64,000 nt of DNA, taken from Mycolicibacterium xanthum (lineage in GTDB: Bacteria > Actinomycetota > Actinomycetes > Mycobacteriales > Mycobacteriaceae). Position 1 is the stretch's first letter. Every line of letters begins with the position of its first letter. Below, one piece after another: positions 1 to 9,253 of this stretch. The stretch covers positions 1 through 64,000 of the forward strand of contig NZ_JAIFZS010000047.1 of assembly GCF_019710635.1 (NCBI RefSeq), given 5' to 3'. Made by a program: the position numbers and the translations under genes. A model generated the notes under the pieces. That model worked only from the letters and a program-made list of their open reading frames with translations, searched no databases and was not told the DNA's origin.

Positions 1-2
1 CC

Positions 3-716
3 GCGCTGCTGCCGGTCGCGCAGGGCGTGGCCCTCTACGCCGCGCTCAAACGCCAAGCCGACACCACCGTCGACGGGCGCTCCCGCGGCCAGGTGATGGC
101 CGACACCCTCTACGAGCGGGTCACCGGACGGGCGGCCGATGAGCCGGTGCCGGTGGCGCTGAACCTGGTACTGGCCGACACCACCTTGTTCGGCGACGAC
201 GACGCCCCCGGCTTTCTGTCCGGGTTCGGGCCGGTCCCCGCGGCCGTGGTGCGCCAACTGACCGGCGACGCCGCGGCCGATGCCGACACCAAAGCTACCC
301 TGCGCCGCCTCTACCGCCACCCCACCTCGGGCCAACTGGTGGCGATGGAATCCAAAGCCCGGATCTTCCCCAAAGGCCTGGCCCGGTTCATCGGGCTGCG
401 CGATCAAAGCTGCCGCACCCCCTACTGCGACGCCCCGATCCGCCACCACGACCACGCCACCCCGGCCCGCGACGGCGGAGCGACCAGCGCCCTCAACGGC
501 CTGGGCGACTGCGAAGCCTGCAACTACACCAAAGAAGCCCCCGGCTGGACCGTGACCACCAGCCAGCACAACGGCTGCCACACCGCCGAATACAGCACCC
601 CCACCGGCGCGACCTACCGCTCCACCGCACCCCCACTACCCGGCCCACCACGACGACGACTCAGCCTCGCCGAAGGCCAACTCAGCGTCGACCTCGTCAC
701 CTTCGACGCCGCCTGA
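3..716 (+). CDS. DUF222/HNH endonuclease domain protein (13E12-type), 5'-truncated by the window
   Basis: The frame is open to the left edge, so only the C-terminal part (about 237 residues) is present. It shows the end of the DUF222 region (RGQVMADTLYERVTG, then VPVALNLVLADTTLFGDDDAPG) followed by an HNH-type nuclease domain: CRTPYCDAPIRHHDHA, then NGLGDCEACN. The two CxxC-like pairs and the HHDH cluster are the usual metal and catalytic residues. Such 13E12-type proteins are multicopy in mycobacteria and are usually regarded as selfish or repeat-family genes; their cellular role is not settled. The gene ends in CDAA and TGA, 70 bases before the next gene on the same strand. The family call is firm; nuclease activity is inferred from motifs only. 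Confidence 0.85.
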   Translation, partial: ALLPVAQGVALYAALKRQADTTVDGRSRGQVMADTLYERVTGRAADEPVPVALNLVLADTTLFGDDDAPGFLSGFGPVPAAVVRQLTGDAAADADTKATLRRLYRHPTSGQLVAMESKARIFPKGLARFIGLRDQSCRTPYCDAPIRHHDHATPARDGGATSALNGLGDCEACNYTKEAPGWTVTTSQHNGCHTAEYSTPTGATYRSTAPPLPGPPRRRLSLAEGQLSVDLVTFDAA

Positions 717-785
717 CTTCGCCGCAGGCGAGGACACATCGCCGCAAGCCGGGACCGGCGCGCTGACACGGGCTACGTTTGCCTT

Positions 786-2006
786 GTGCAGGAAACGCAG
801 CGCACCCCGACCGTCTTGATCAGCGGTGCCGGGATCGCGGGCCCGGCTCTCGGCTACTGGCTGAACCGCAACGGCTTTCGGGTCATCATCGTAGAAATCG
901 CGCCGGGGATCCGGCCTGGCGGGCAGACCGTCGACCTCCGCGGATTGGGTGGCGATGTCGTCGAGCGGATGGGCCTCATCGACGAGATGCGCGCGCTGTC
1001 TTTGGACCAGCGCGGCGCGGCGTGGGTGCGATCGGACGGTAGCCGGCGCGCCGAGATGCCGGTGACGGCGTTCGGCGGTAACGGGCCGGTATCCAAGCTG
1101 GAGATCCTGCGGGGTGACCTGGTCCAGGTGCTCTACGAGGCGACCCGCGGTGATGTCGACTATCGGTTCGACACAGCCATCACGGCACTGGACGAACAGG
1201 AAGACGCCGTGGTCGCCACACTCACCGACGGAAGCAAGGTCACCGCCGACCTGGTCGTCGGGGCGGATGGTCCGCATTCGGCGGTGCGTCGGCTGGTCTT
1301 CGGCCCCGAGGAGCAGTTCGTCAAGCCGATCGGCGGCTACAACGCCTGGTTCTCCGCCCCGGACACCGTCGGGCTGGACGGCTGGTATCTGCTCTACCAG
1401 GCCCCCGGTGGGCTCAACGCCTCTATGCGTCCGTCCCACGATCCGGCGATCGCCAAGGCGGGGTTGGCGTTTCAGTCAGAACCCCTGACCTACGATCGCC
1501 GTGATCTCGACGAGCAACGACAGATTCTGGTCGAACGCTTCGCCGGCGCCGGCTGGCACTGCGATGCGCTGCTGGCGGCCGCGCAAGAAGCGGATGACTT
1601 CTACTTCGACGCGTTCGCCCAGGTCCATATGCCGTCGTGGTCGGCGGGCCGCGTCGCGCTCGTCGGCGACGCAGGCTACTGCGCCTCCCCGCTGTCCGGG
1701 ATGGGAACGAGCCTGGCCCTGGTCGGCACCTACGTGCTCGCCGGTGAACTCGGACCTGCAGACGAACTGAACACCGGCGGCCTGCGCGCCGCGCTGGCCC
1801 GGTATGAGACGGTCATGCGGCCGTTTGTGGACAACTGCCAGGACCTGCCCAACTCGATCGACCGGTTCGCCCCGAAGACGGAGTCCGACATCGCGATCAA
1901 CGCGGCGGTGATGAAGTGGATGCAGCGCTGGCCGTTCCGCCCGATCGCCGAGCGGCTGTGGTTCCGGATCGCCGATTCCATCGCGCTGCCCGACTATCCC
2001 GCGTGA
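786..2006 (+). CDS. FAD-dependent monooxygenase (PHBH/aromatic hydroxylase fold)
   Basis: A 406-residue flavoprotein of the p-hydroxybenzoate hydroxylase-like group. The N-terminus carries the ADP-binding motif GAGIAGPALGYWL (residues 14-26) followed by an acidic residue ending the second strand (RVIIVE). The middle has the DG motif (VVGADGPHSAVR, about residue 157), and the C-terminal half has the GD motif (ALVGDAGYCASPLSGMGTS, about residue 295), which contacts the flavin ribityl chain. Length fits single-component NAD(P)H-dependent hydroxylases. The start is GTG at 786; no better start lies upstream. The substrate cannot be read from sequence. It stands alone, with the next gene convergent and ending 7 bases away. 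Confidence 0.85.
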   Translation: MQETQRTPTVLISGAGIAGPALGYWLNRNGFRVIIVEIAPGIRPGGQTVDLRGLGGDVVERMGLIDEMRALSLDQRGAAWVRSDGSRRAEMPVTAFGGNGPVSKLEILRGDLVQVLYEATRGDVDYRFDTAITALDEQEDAVVATLTDGSKVTADLVVGADGPHSAVRRLVFGPEEQFVKPIGGYNAWFSAPDTVGLDGWYLLYQAPGGLNASMRPSHDPAIAKAGLAFQSEPLTYDRRDLDEQRQILVERFAGAGWHCDALLAAAQEADDFYFDAFAQVHMPSWSAGRVALVGDAGYCASPLSGMGTSLALVGTYVLAGELGPADELNTGGLRAALARYETVMRPFVDNCQDLPNSIDRFAPKTESDIAINAAVMKWMQRWPFRPIAERLWFRIADSIALPDYPA

Positions 2007-2013
2007 GGCCAGG

Positions 2014-2559
2014 CTACATCGCCTGCGACAACACCCGGCCGAACTGCAGCAGCCGCTGCATCTGCGCCAGCCCGCCGTTGTCGACCGACTTCACGAAGCG
2101 GAACGACTCGCAGTAGATGTCGGTCTCGGTGGCCGATTTCTGCCGTGAGCGGGTGACCAGCTGGGTGTACATCCGCAGCTTCACCTCCGACAGCCGCCTG
2201 GTGCCGTCGCCGAGCACCTCGTACTCGGTGGACAACACCTGGTCGGTGATCGTGGACAGCAGGATCGAACGCACGGAGGCCATCAGGACCCGATGCGGCT
2301 CGCCGCCGTCGGCGGGGCTGGACATGTAGTCGTCGGCGCGCCACATCACCAACCGGTGCCCGTCGGTGACCAGCACCTCCTGCCACAGCGCCTCACCCCA
2401 GGACTCCTCGGTGAAACCGCGCGACATCACGAACGACCGGATCGCCGAGAAGTCGACGACCGATCGCAGCTGATCCAGCGCCAGATCGGGGTCGCGGAGG
2501 TAGACCCTCGCTGCTTCGTGAACGCTCGAGTACGGCGCCCAGTCCTGCGGCGCGCCCAT
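2014..2559 (-). CDS. Conserved mycobacterial hypothetical protein (Rv2532c position)
   Basis: A 181-residue soluble protein with no motif I recognise. It begins MGAPQDWAPYSSVHEAARVY and has no signal peptide or membrane segment. It starts one base after the nusB stop, so it is the last gene of the pepQ-efp-nusB operon and is probably co-transcribed and translationally coupled. The position matches Rv2532c of M. tuberculosis as I remember the map. The constant placement beside nusB suggests a housekeeping role but gives no function. The coding call is strong: good GC-phase codon usage and operonic packing. Confidence 0.75.
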   Translation of the reverse strand: MGAPQDWAPYSSVHEAARVYLRDPDLALDQLRSVVDFSAIRSFVMSRGFTEESWGEALWQEVLVTDGHRLVMWRADDYMSSPADGGEPHRVLMASVRSILLSTITDQVLSTEYEVLGDGTRRLSEVKLRMYTQLVTRSRQKSATETDIYCESFRFVKSVDNGGLAQMQRLLQFGRVLSQAM

Positions 2560-3078
2560 CTAGCTCCCGACGCCGCCTTCGGTGCCGCCCTGCACGGCGG
2601 CCGCGGCCGCTCTGATCTGGGGTGTCACCAGCATGACTTGGCCGAGCACCCCGTTGACGAAGCCCGGGGAGTCATCGGTGGACAGCTGCTTGGCCAGTTC
2701 CACGGCCTCGTCGACGGCCACTGGTTCGGGCACGTCCTCGGCGTGCAGCAACTCCCACACCGCCACCCGCAGGATGGCCCGGTCCACCGCAGGCAGCCGG
2801 TCCAGCGTCCAGCCCTGCAGGTGTGCCGAGATCAGGTCGTCGATGTGGGCGGCGTGGTCGGTCACCCCGCGCGCCACCGTCACCGTGTACGGATTCAGCG
2901 GCGCGATGTCGTCGGCCTGCCGGTCCGCCAGCGAGGTGCGCGCATCGGCCACCTCCGCGGCGGTGATGCCGCGCGCCTCGGCTTCGAACAGCAGGTCGAC
3001 GGCGCGCTTGCGGGCCTGGTGCCGGCCACGGTCGGCGGGCCGACCAGTCCGGCCACGGTCACCCCTGCGATCAGGCAT
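2560..3078 (-). CDS. nusB: Transcription antitermination factor NusB
   Basis: A 172-residue NusB. NusB binds boxA RNA with NusE/S10 in the antitermination complex on rRNA transcripts. The family core is clear: GRHQARKRAVDLLFEAEARG, the central WTLDRLPAVDRAILRVAVWELLH, and DEAVELAKQLSTDDSPGFVNGVLG. A basic, low-complexity leader of about 18 residues (MPDRRGDRGRTGRPADRG) precedes the core and is longer than in most homologues. The ATG start lies 8 bases inside the end of efp, so translation is coupled to efp. It is followed directly by the Rv2532c-like gene. Confidence 0.95.
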   Translation of the reverse strand: MPDRRGDRGRTGRPADRGRHQARKRAVDLLFEAEARGITAAEVADARTSLADRQADDIAPLNPYTVTVARGVTDHAAHIDDLISAHLQGWTLDRLPAVDRAILRVAVWELLHAEDVPEPVAVDEAVELAKQLSTDDSPGFVNGVLGQVMLVTPQIRAAAAAVQGGTEGGVGS

Positions 3079-3634
3079 TGACCCTTCCCAGGTAGCTGCC
3101 GTCGCGCGTGTCCACCTTCAGCTTGTCGCCGGTGTTGATGAACAGCGGCACCTGGATCTCGGCGCCGGTTTCCATCGTCGCCGGCTTGGTCCCCGCGCTG
3201 GAGCGGTCACCTTGCAGGCCGGGCTCGGTGTGGGTGACCTCGAGCTCGACGGTGACCGGCAGCTCGAGGTACAGCGGCGAACCATCGTGGAAGGCGATCT
3301 GCACCGGCATGCTCTCCAACAGGAAGTCGGCCGCGTCGCCGACCAGCGACTCGGGCAGCGGGTGCTGCTCGAAGTCCTCGGAATCCATGAAGACGAAGTC
3401 CGAGCCGTCCCGATAGAGATACGTCGCGTCACGCCGGTCGACGGTCGCGGTCTCGACCTTCACACCGGCGTTGTAGGTCTTGTCGACGACCTTGCCGGAC
3501 ACCACGTTCTTGAGCTTGGTGCGCACGAACGCCGGCCCCTTGCCGGGCTTGACGTGCTGGAACTCCACGATCTGCCACAGCTGGCCGTCGATCTGCAGGA
3601 CGAGCCCATTCTTGAAGTCGGCGGTCGATGCCAC
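3071..3634 (-). CDS. efp: Translation elongation factor P
   Basis: A 187-residue EF-P of normal length with its three beta-barrel domains. It relieves ribosome stalling at polyproline stretches. The N-terminal KOW-like domain runs through WQIVEFQHVKPGKGPAFVRTKLKN; the loop lysine that is modified in other bacteria is K32 (PGKGPAF). The C-terminal OB domain ends with TGAEIQVPLFINTGDKLKVDTRDGSYLGRVNA, the usual signature. Modification enzymes are not encoded in this window. It sits between pepQ (21-base gap upstream) and nusB (8-base overlap downstream), an arrangement typical of mycobacteria. Confidence 0.97.
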   Translation of the reverse strand: MASTADFKNGLVLQIDGQLWQIVEFQHVKPGKGPAFVRTKLKNVVSGKVVDKTYNAGVKVETATVDRRDATYLYRDGSDFVFMDSEDFEQHPLPESLVGDAADFLLESMPVQIAFHDGSPLYLELPVTVELEVTHTEPGLQGDRSSAGTKPATMETGAEIQVPLFINTGDKLKVDTRDGSYLGRVNA

Positions 3635-3655
3635 GGTCGGTTGTACTCCTAGCTT

Positions 3656-4741
3656 CTAGAGGATCACCAGGTCCTTGGGGAACCGGGTCAACAGTTCGGG
3701 GGCGTCTGGGGTGACCGCCAGCGTGTCCTCGATTCGGACGCCGCCACGGCCGGGCAGGTAGACACCGGGCTCTACGGTCACCGCGGAGCCAGCAAGCAGT
3801 GTACCGGCGGCCGCGGAGTTGATTCCCGGCGCTTCGTGGATCTGCAGGCCCACCCCGTGTCCGAGGCCGTGGCCGAAGTTCTCCTCGTAGCCGGCATCGG
3901 CGATGATCCGGCGGGACGCGGCGTCGACGTCCTTGAGCGCCACCCCGGGTGCGAGCGCCTCCCGGCCGGCCCGTTGCGCGGTGGCGACCAGGTCGTAGAC
4001 GTCGCGCTGCCAGTCCGCCACCGGCGAGAGCACGAACGTGCGGGTCATGTCCGAGTGGTAACCCGCCACCAGCGCGCCGAAATCGATCTTGACGAAGTCG
4101 CCCGCGGCCAGCACCGCGTCGGTGGGACGGTGATGCGGGATCGCGGAGTTGGCGCCGGCGGCGACGATCGTCTCGAACGAGGCCCCGTCGGCGCCGTGGT
4201 CGAGCATCAGTGACTCCAACTCGTTGCGGACGTCCTTCTCGGTACGGCCCGCGCGCAGCCCACCCCGATCCACCAGGTCGTGCAGCGCCGCGTCGGCCGC
4301 CTCGCAGGCCAGTCGGAGCAGCGCGATCTCCCCGGCATCCTTGACCTCGCGCAGTCCCTCCACGATGCCGGCGGCGCGCACCAGCGCGCAGCCCTCGCCC
4401 GCCGCGCGGGTCAGCGAGGTGAACGCGTCGACGGTCACCACGTGGCTCTCGAAACCCAGTTTCCGTGCTCCACGCTCGGCAGCCAGCCCCGCCAGGTGCG
4501 GACCGCACGCCCGCTCGATGACGATCTCGGCATCCGGCGCCTGCTGCGCCGCCTGGGTGCGGTAGCGCCCGTCGGTGGCCAGCACCGGTGTGTCGTCGTC
4601 GGCGAATACCAGCAACGCGGCGTTGGAACCGGTGAATCCGGCCAGGTATCGTACGTTGACCAGGTTCGATACCAGCACGGCATCGAGATCCTCCTCGACC
4701 AACCGCTGACGCAACCGGTCGCGGCGCTGGGAAATTGTCAC
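3656..4741 (-). CDS. pepQ: Xaa-Pro dipeptidase (M24B aminopeptidase family)
   Basis: A 361-residue cytosolic metallopeptidase of the pita-bread fold that cleaves Xaa-Pro bonds. The N-terminal creatinase-like domain includes NVRYLAGFTGSNAALLVF. The catalytic domain has all five metal ligands: two Asp in FVKIDFGALVAGYHSDMTRT, His in GHGLGHGVGLQIHEAP, and Glu residues in VTVEPGVY and VRIEDT. The start is GTG at 4739-4741 with no Shine-Dalgarno sequence. A TACCGT -10 element lies 8 bases upstream, so a leaderless transcript is likely. It heads the pepQ-efp-nusB operon. Confidence 0.93.
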   Translation of the reverse strand: MTISQRRDRLRQRLVEEDLDAVLVSNLVNVRYLAGFTGSNAALLVFADDDTPVLATDGRYRTQAAQQAPDAEIVIERACGPHLAGLAAERGARKLGFESHVVTVDAFTSLTRAAGEGCALVRAAGIVEGLREVKDAGEIALLRLACEAADAALHDLVDRGGLRAGRTEKDVRNELESLMLDHGADGASFETIVAAGANSAIPHHRPTDAVLAAGDFVKIDFGALVAGYHSDMTRTFVLSPVADWQRDVYDLVATAQRAGREALAPGVALKDVDAASRRIIADAGYEENFGHGLGHGVGLQIHEAPGINSAAAGTLLAGSAVTVEPGVYLPGRGGVRIEDTLAVTPDAPELLTRFPKDLVIL

Positions 4742-4749
4742 AGCCGATG

Positions 4750-4766
4750 ACGGTACTCGCTAAGGT
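4750..4766. promoter_or_regulatory. Divergent leaderless promoter pair between pepQ and the Rv2536-like gene
   Basis: Only 33 bases separate the two divergent starts. On the minus strand TACCGT (complement of 4750-4755) lies exactly 8 bases before the pepQ GTG. On the plus strand TAAGGT (4761-4766) lies exactly 8 bases before the ATG at 4775. Both fit the mycobacterial -10 consensus TANNNT, and neither gene has a Shine-Dalgarno sequence, which fits initiation on leaderless mRNAs. The two -10 boxes are 5 bases apart, so the promoters must compete for polymerase. This is inferred from spacing and was not measured. Confidence 0.55.
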
Positions 4767-4774
4767 GTTGCCCC

Positions 4775-5377
4775 ATGAGTAAGTGGTTGCTGCGCGGACT
4801 GGTGTTCGCCGCCCTGATGGTGATTCTCCGGTTGGTTCAGGGAGCGATGATCAACGCGTGGGAGACCAAGGCGGGCATGATCAGCATCATCCTGGTCTCC
4901 GGCTATGCAGTCGTGGCCCTGATCTGGGGATACGCCGACGGACGTTCCGATGCACGACGCAACCCCGACCCGGACCGCCGCGAGGATCTGGCGATGACCT
5001 GGCTGCTGGCCGGCCTGTTCGCCGGGGTGGTCGGCGGTGCGGTGGCCTGGTTCATCGGCCTGTTCTACAACAACCTCTACGTCGAGGGACTGGTCAGCGA
5101 ACTCACCACGTTCGCCGCGTTCACCGCGCTGCTGGTGTTCATCTCCGCGATCATCGGCACCGCGGTCGGCCACTGGCTCGTCGACCGCAAGGCCCCCGAT
5201 CAGCCGCGCCGCCGTGAAGGTGACGACGAGCCGACCACGGACGTCTTCGCGGCGGTGCGTGCCGACGGCGCCGACTACGACGTTGCGTCGGCCGGCAGCG
5301 AGGCCGGGCAGCAGACATCCCCGGTCGCGCTGGCCGAAGGCGACCAGACCGCACCGGTCGAGAAGCGCGACGACTGA
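4775..5377 (+). CDS. B-4DMT family transporter (Rv2536-like membrane protein)
   Basis: A 200-residue inner-membrane protein with four predicted transmembrane helices (about residues 7-25, 37-55, 73-93 and 113-135), a conserved acidic/basic loop (GYADGRSDARRNPDPDRRED) and a polar, disordered C-terminal tail of about 55 residues. It matches the mycobacterial Rv2536 family that current pipelines name B-4DMT (drug/metabolite transporter-related); no substrate is known to me. It is divergent from pepQ, as in M. tuberculosis, and probably leaderless (TAAGGT 8 bases before the ATG). It may be co-transcribed with the next membrane gene, 21 bases downstream. Confidence 0.8.
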   Translation: MSKWLLRGLVFAALMVILRLVQGAMINAWETKAGMISIILVSGYAVVALIWGYADGRSDARRNPDPDRREDLAMTWLLAGLFAGVVGGAVAWFIGLFYNNLYVEGLVSELTTFAAFTALLVFISAIIGTAVGHWLVDRKAPDQPRRREGDDEPTTDVFAAVRADGADYDVASAGSEAGQQTSPVALAEGDQTAPVEKRDD

Positions 5378-5398
5378 CCGAGGTGACCGGTCGCCGGC

Positions 5399-6277
5399 AT
5401 GAGCCTCGACCAGTTCTGCACATCCGACGACTGGAGCCCGCTGACCTCGGCGGCATCGCACTCGCAGCTGGCCGGTGTGCTGGGCGGATTCCTGATCACC
5501 GCGATCGCGCTGCTGTTCGACCGCAACAGCCGCGAGAGCGTGCACACCCTGGCGCTGTTCGCCTCCGCGGTGCTGATCCTGATGCTGGACAGCTTTCTGT
5601 TCAGCCTGCTCACCGGCATGCAGGTGCCAGGCGACTCGGATGCCCGGGCGGTGTGCGCGATCGGCTGGACCCAGAGCGCATTGTCCACCGGGATGCTGGC
5701 CGCCGGCTCCACGGCGCTGTTCGGCGGGCTCGGTTGGATGCTGGCCGCGCACGCCGTGGGTCGCGCAGGTGACGTCGACCCCGATGACGTCAGGGCCTTC
5801 AGTTTCCTCGCCGACCTCGGCGGCTGGCTGACGTTCGCTGCGGCGATGACCGCCACGTTGATCCTGTCCGAGACCACGATCGACTACCTGCGCTTCATGT
5901 ACGACGACGGACCCGACCTCTGGCTGATCATCCTGATCATGGGGTCGGCCTGCATCGCCGTCGTCATCGACTTCATCCTGGTCCAGCAGCGCACCCGCGA
6001 TCTGCGCCATTCCCTGGCCAACACCGAGGAGATGACCCGGCTGGCGCTGCGGTCGATCAAGGTCGCCACGGTGGGGCTGGCGGTGCTGGCCGTGGTGTCG
6101 TCGTGGCTGGCGCTGAGCCTGGCCCGGTTCCCGCGGGAATGGATGACCGATCCCAACACCGGGATGGTGGTAGTGGTGGCGGTCCTGACGTTCGTCGTGC
6201 CGACCTTCGTCGGGATCGGGATCTGTTACTCGGTGGCCAGCACCGGACGCCCGGAGCCCGCGGGCCGACCGGCCTAG
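5399..6277 (+). CDS. Polytopic membrane protein, function unknown
   Basis: A 292-residue integral membrane protein with about seven hydrophobic segments, including LAGVLGGFLITAIALLF near the N-terminus, a central ILIMGSACIAVVIDFILV and a last segment TGMVVVVAVLTFVVPTFVGI. I do not recognise a family. It lies where M. tuberculosis, as I recall, has the type II 3-dehydroquinase gene next to aroB. Its stop codon shares CTAG (6274-6277) with the convergent aroB stop, so no intergenic terminator exists between them. No clear Shine-Dalgarno site precedes the ATG, and coupling to the upstream B-4DMT gene is possible. Confidence 0.7.
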   Translation: MSLDQFCTSDDWSPLTSAASHSQLAGVLGGFLITAIALLFDRNSRESVHTLALFASAVLILMLDSFLFSLLTGMQVPGDSDARAVCAIGWTQSALSTGMLAAGSTALFGGLGWMLAAHAVGRAGDVDPDDVRAFSFLADLGGWLTFAAAMTATLILSETTIDYLRFMYDDGPDLWLIILIMGSACIAVVIDFILVQQRTRDLRHSLANTEEMTRLALRSIKVATVGLAVLAVVSSWLALSLARFPREWMTDPNTGMVVVVAVLTFVVPTFVGIGICYSVASTGRPEPAGRPA

Positions 6278-7353
6278 TCCCGTGCAACCTCGGCGTAGGC
6301 GGCGGCCAGCAGCGCCGGATCCGGGCCTTCCAGCCGGCCCGGCTTCCCCAGCCCGTCGAGCACGACGAAACGCAGCACGCCCGCACGGGTCTTCTTGTCG
6401 CCGAGCATCGCCTCCATCAACTGCGGCAACGCGTCGGCGTCATAGCTGACCGGCAGCCCCAGCGAGGTCAGGATCGCGCGGTGCCGAGCCGCGGTGTCAT
6501 CGTCGAGGCGGCCGGCCAGCCTGCCCAACTCGGCGGCGAACACCAGCCCGACCGAGACGGCGGCGCCGTGGCGCCACTGGTAGCGCTCGCGGCGCTCGAT
6601 CGCGTGGGCCAGGGTGTGCCCGTAGTTGAGGATCTCCCGCAGTTGCGATTCCTTCTCGTCGGCCGCGACCACCTCGGCCTTCACCGCCACCGCGCGGCGG
6701 ATCAACTCGGGAAGCACCGCGCCGGTCGGGTCCAGGGCCAGCCGGGGATCGGCTTCGATCATGTCCAGGATCACCGGGTCGGCGATGAACCCGGCCTTCA
6801 CGATCTCCGCCATCCCGGCGACGATCTCGTTGTGCGGCAGGGTTTCCAGCGTGGCGAGATCGATCAGCACCGCGGCCGGCTGGTGGAAGGCGCCGACCAG
6901 GTTCTTGCCCGCGTCGGTGTTGATGCCGGTCTTGCCGCCCACCGCGGCGTCGACCATGCCCAGCAGCGTGGTCGGCACGTGCACGATGTCGATGCCCCGC
7001 AGCCACGTCGCGGCGGCGAATCCGGCGACGTCGGTCGCCGCCCCGCCGCCCAGGCTGACGATCGCATCCTTGCGGCCGATTCCGATGCGGCCCAACACTT
7101 CCCAGATGAACCCGACGACCGGAAGCTCCTTGCCCGCCTCGGCGTCGGGGATCTCGATGCGGTGAGCATCGATGCCCCGCTCGGCCAGGTGGCCGCGGAT
7201 CGCCTCGGCGGTCTGCGCCAGCACCGGCTGATGCAGCACGGCGACCTTGTGCCGACCCTCCAGGATGCGGCCCAGATCGCCCAGCAGTCCACGCCCGATG
7301 ATCACCGGATACGGCGGATCTGTGTGGACGTCGACAACGACCGGGTCCGTCAC
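6274..7353 (-). CDS. aroB: 3-dehydroquinate synthase
   Basis: A 359-residue enzyme that cyclises DAHP to 3-dehydroquinate (second step of the shikimate pathway, NAD+ and divalent metal). Signatures: the NAD-binding SLGGGAATDVAGFAAATWLRG, the PTTLLGMVDAAVGGKTGIN motif with its catalytic lysine, and metal ligands in EILNYGHTLAHAIE. The start is GTG at 7351-7353, not the longer open frame: it follows AAAGGA at a proper distance and forms a GTGA overlap with the aroK stop. It is the last gene of aroC-aroK-aroB. The stop overlaps that of the convergent membrane protein. Confidence 0.96.
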   Translation of the reverse strand: MTDPVVVDVHTDPPYPVIIGRGLLGDLGRILEGRHKVAVLHQPVLAQTAEAIRGHLAERGIDAHRIEIPDAEAGKELPVVGFIWEVLGRIGIGRKDAIVSLGGGAATDVAGFAAATWLRGIDIVHVPTTLLGMVDAAVGGKTGINTDAGKNLVGAFHQPAAVLIDLATLETLPHNEIVAGMAEIVKAGFIADPVILDMIEADPRLALDPTGAVLPELIRRAVAVKAEVVAADEKESQLREILNYGHTLAHAIERRERYQWRHGAAVSVGLVFAAELGRLAGRLDDDTAARHRAILTSLGLPVSYDADALPQLMEAMLGDKKTRAGVLRFVVLDGLGKPGRLEGPDPALLAAAYAEVARD

Positions 7354-8017
7354 CGGGTGTCCTTTCGTGAGCTGGAGGAGCCTGCGGCCTTCTTCGCCGC
7401 AACCGCGGCCGGGCTCGGTGGCGCCTCGGTGGATGGGGGCGCGGTCAGCGACCACGGGGCGCGGCGCCACGGCGGGCGCCGGCGCCGACGGTCCGAGCGC
7501 CCCGCGTCCTGGTTCTCCAGACGGGCCACGATGTGCCGCACCACCGCGCCCGGGTTGCGGTGGTTGGTGTTCACCCGCATCGTCGAAACCTGCCGGTATA
7601 GCGGAACCCGTTGCGCGGTGAGAGTTTTGAACTTCTCGCCGAGGTCGCCACCGGCCAGCAGCGGACGCACCGTGGCGCCCCCTGCGGTGCGGCGGGCACC
7701 CTCGGCGGCGCTGATCTCCAGGTAGATCACGGTGTGCCCGGCCAGCGCGTCGCGCACACCGGCGGTGGTCACCGCGCCACCACCCAGCGACAACACGCCG
7801 TCATGGCCGGCCAGCGCGTCGCGGACGACCTTCTCCTCGATCTGCCGGAACGCGGCCTCGCCGTCGTTGGCGAAGATGTCGGCGATCGTGCGGCCGGTGG
7901 CCTTCTCGATTGCGGCGTCGGTGTCGAGCAACTCCAGGCCCAGCGTCTTGGCCAGCCGCCGCCCGATCGTCGACTTGCCCGACCCCGGCAGGCCGATCAG
8001 GACGGCTCTGGGCGCCA

Positions 8018-8018
<1 letters not shown>
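7350..8018 (-). CDS. aroK: Shikimate kinase with extended C-terminal tail
   Basis: A 222-residue protein whose first 170 or so residues are a normal shikimate kinase, which phosphorylates shikimate at O3. It starts MAPRAVLIGLPGSGKSTIGRRLA with the P-loop GLPGSGKST (residues 8-16), then the substrate residues in LDTDAAIEKATG and SLGGGAVTT. The remaining ~50 residues are a basic and proline/alanine-rich tail (RSDRRRRRPPWRR, ending AAKKAAGSSSSRKDTR) with no recognised fold. The ATG at 8018 shares one base with the aroC stop (TGATG), and the TGA overlaps the aroB GTG, so all three genes are translationally coupled. Confidence 0.95.
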
Positions 8019-9238
<1,220 letters not shown>

Positions 9239-9253
9239 TTTCGCACGGCGACC

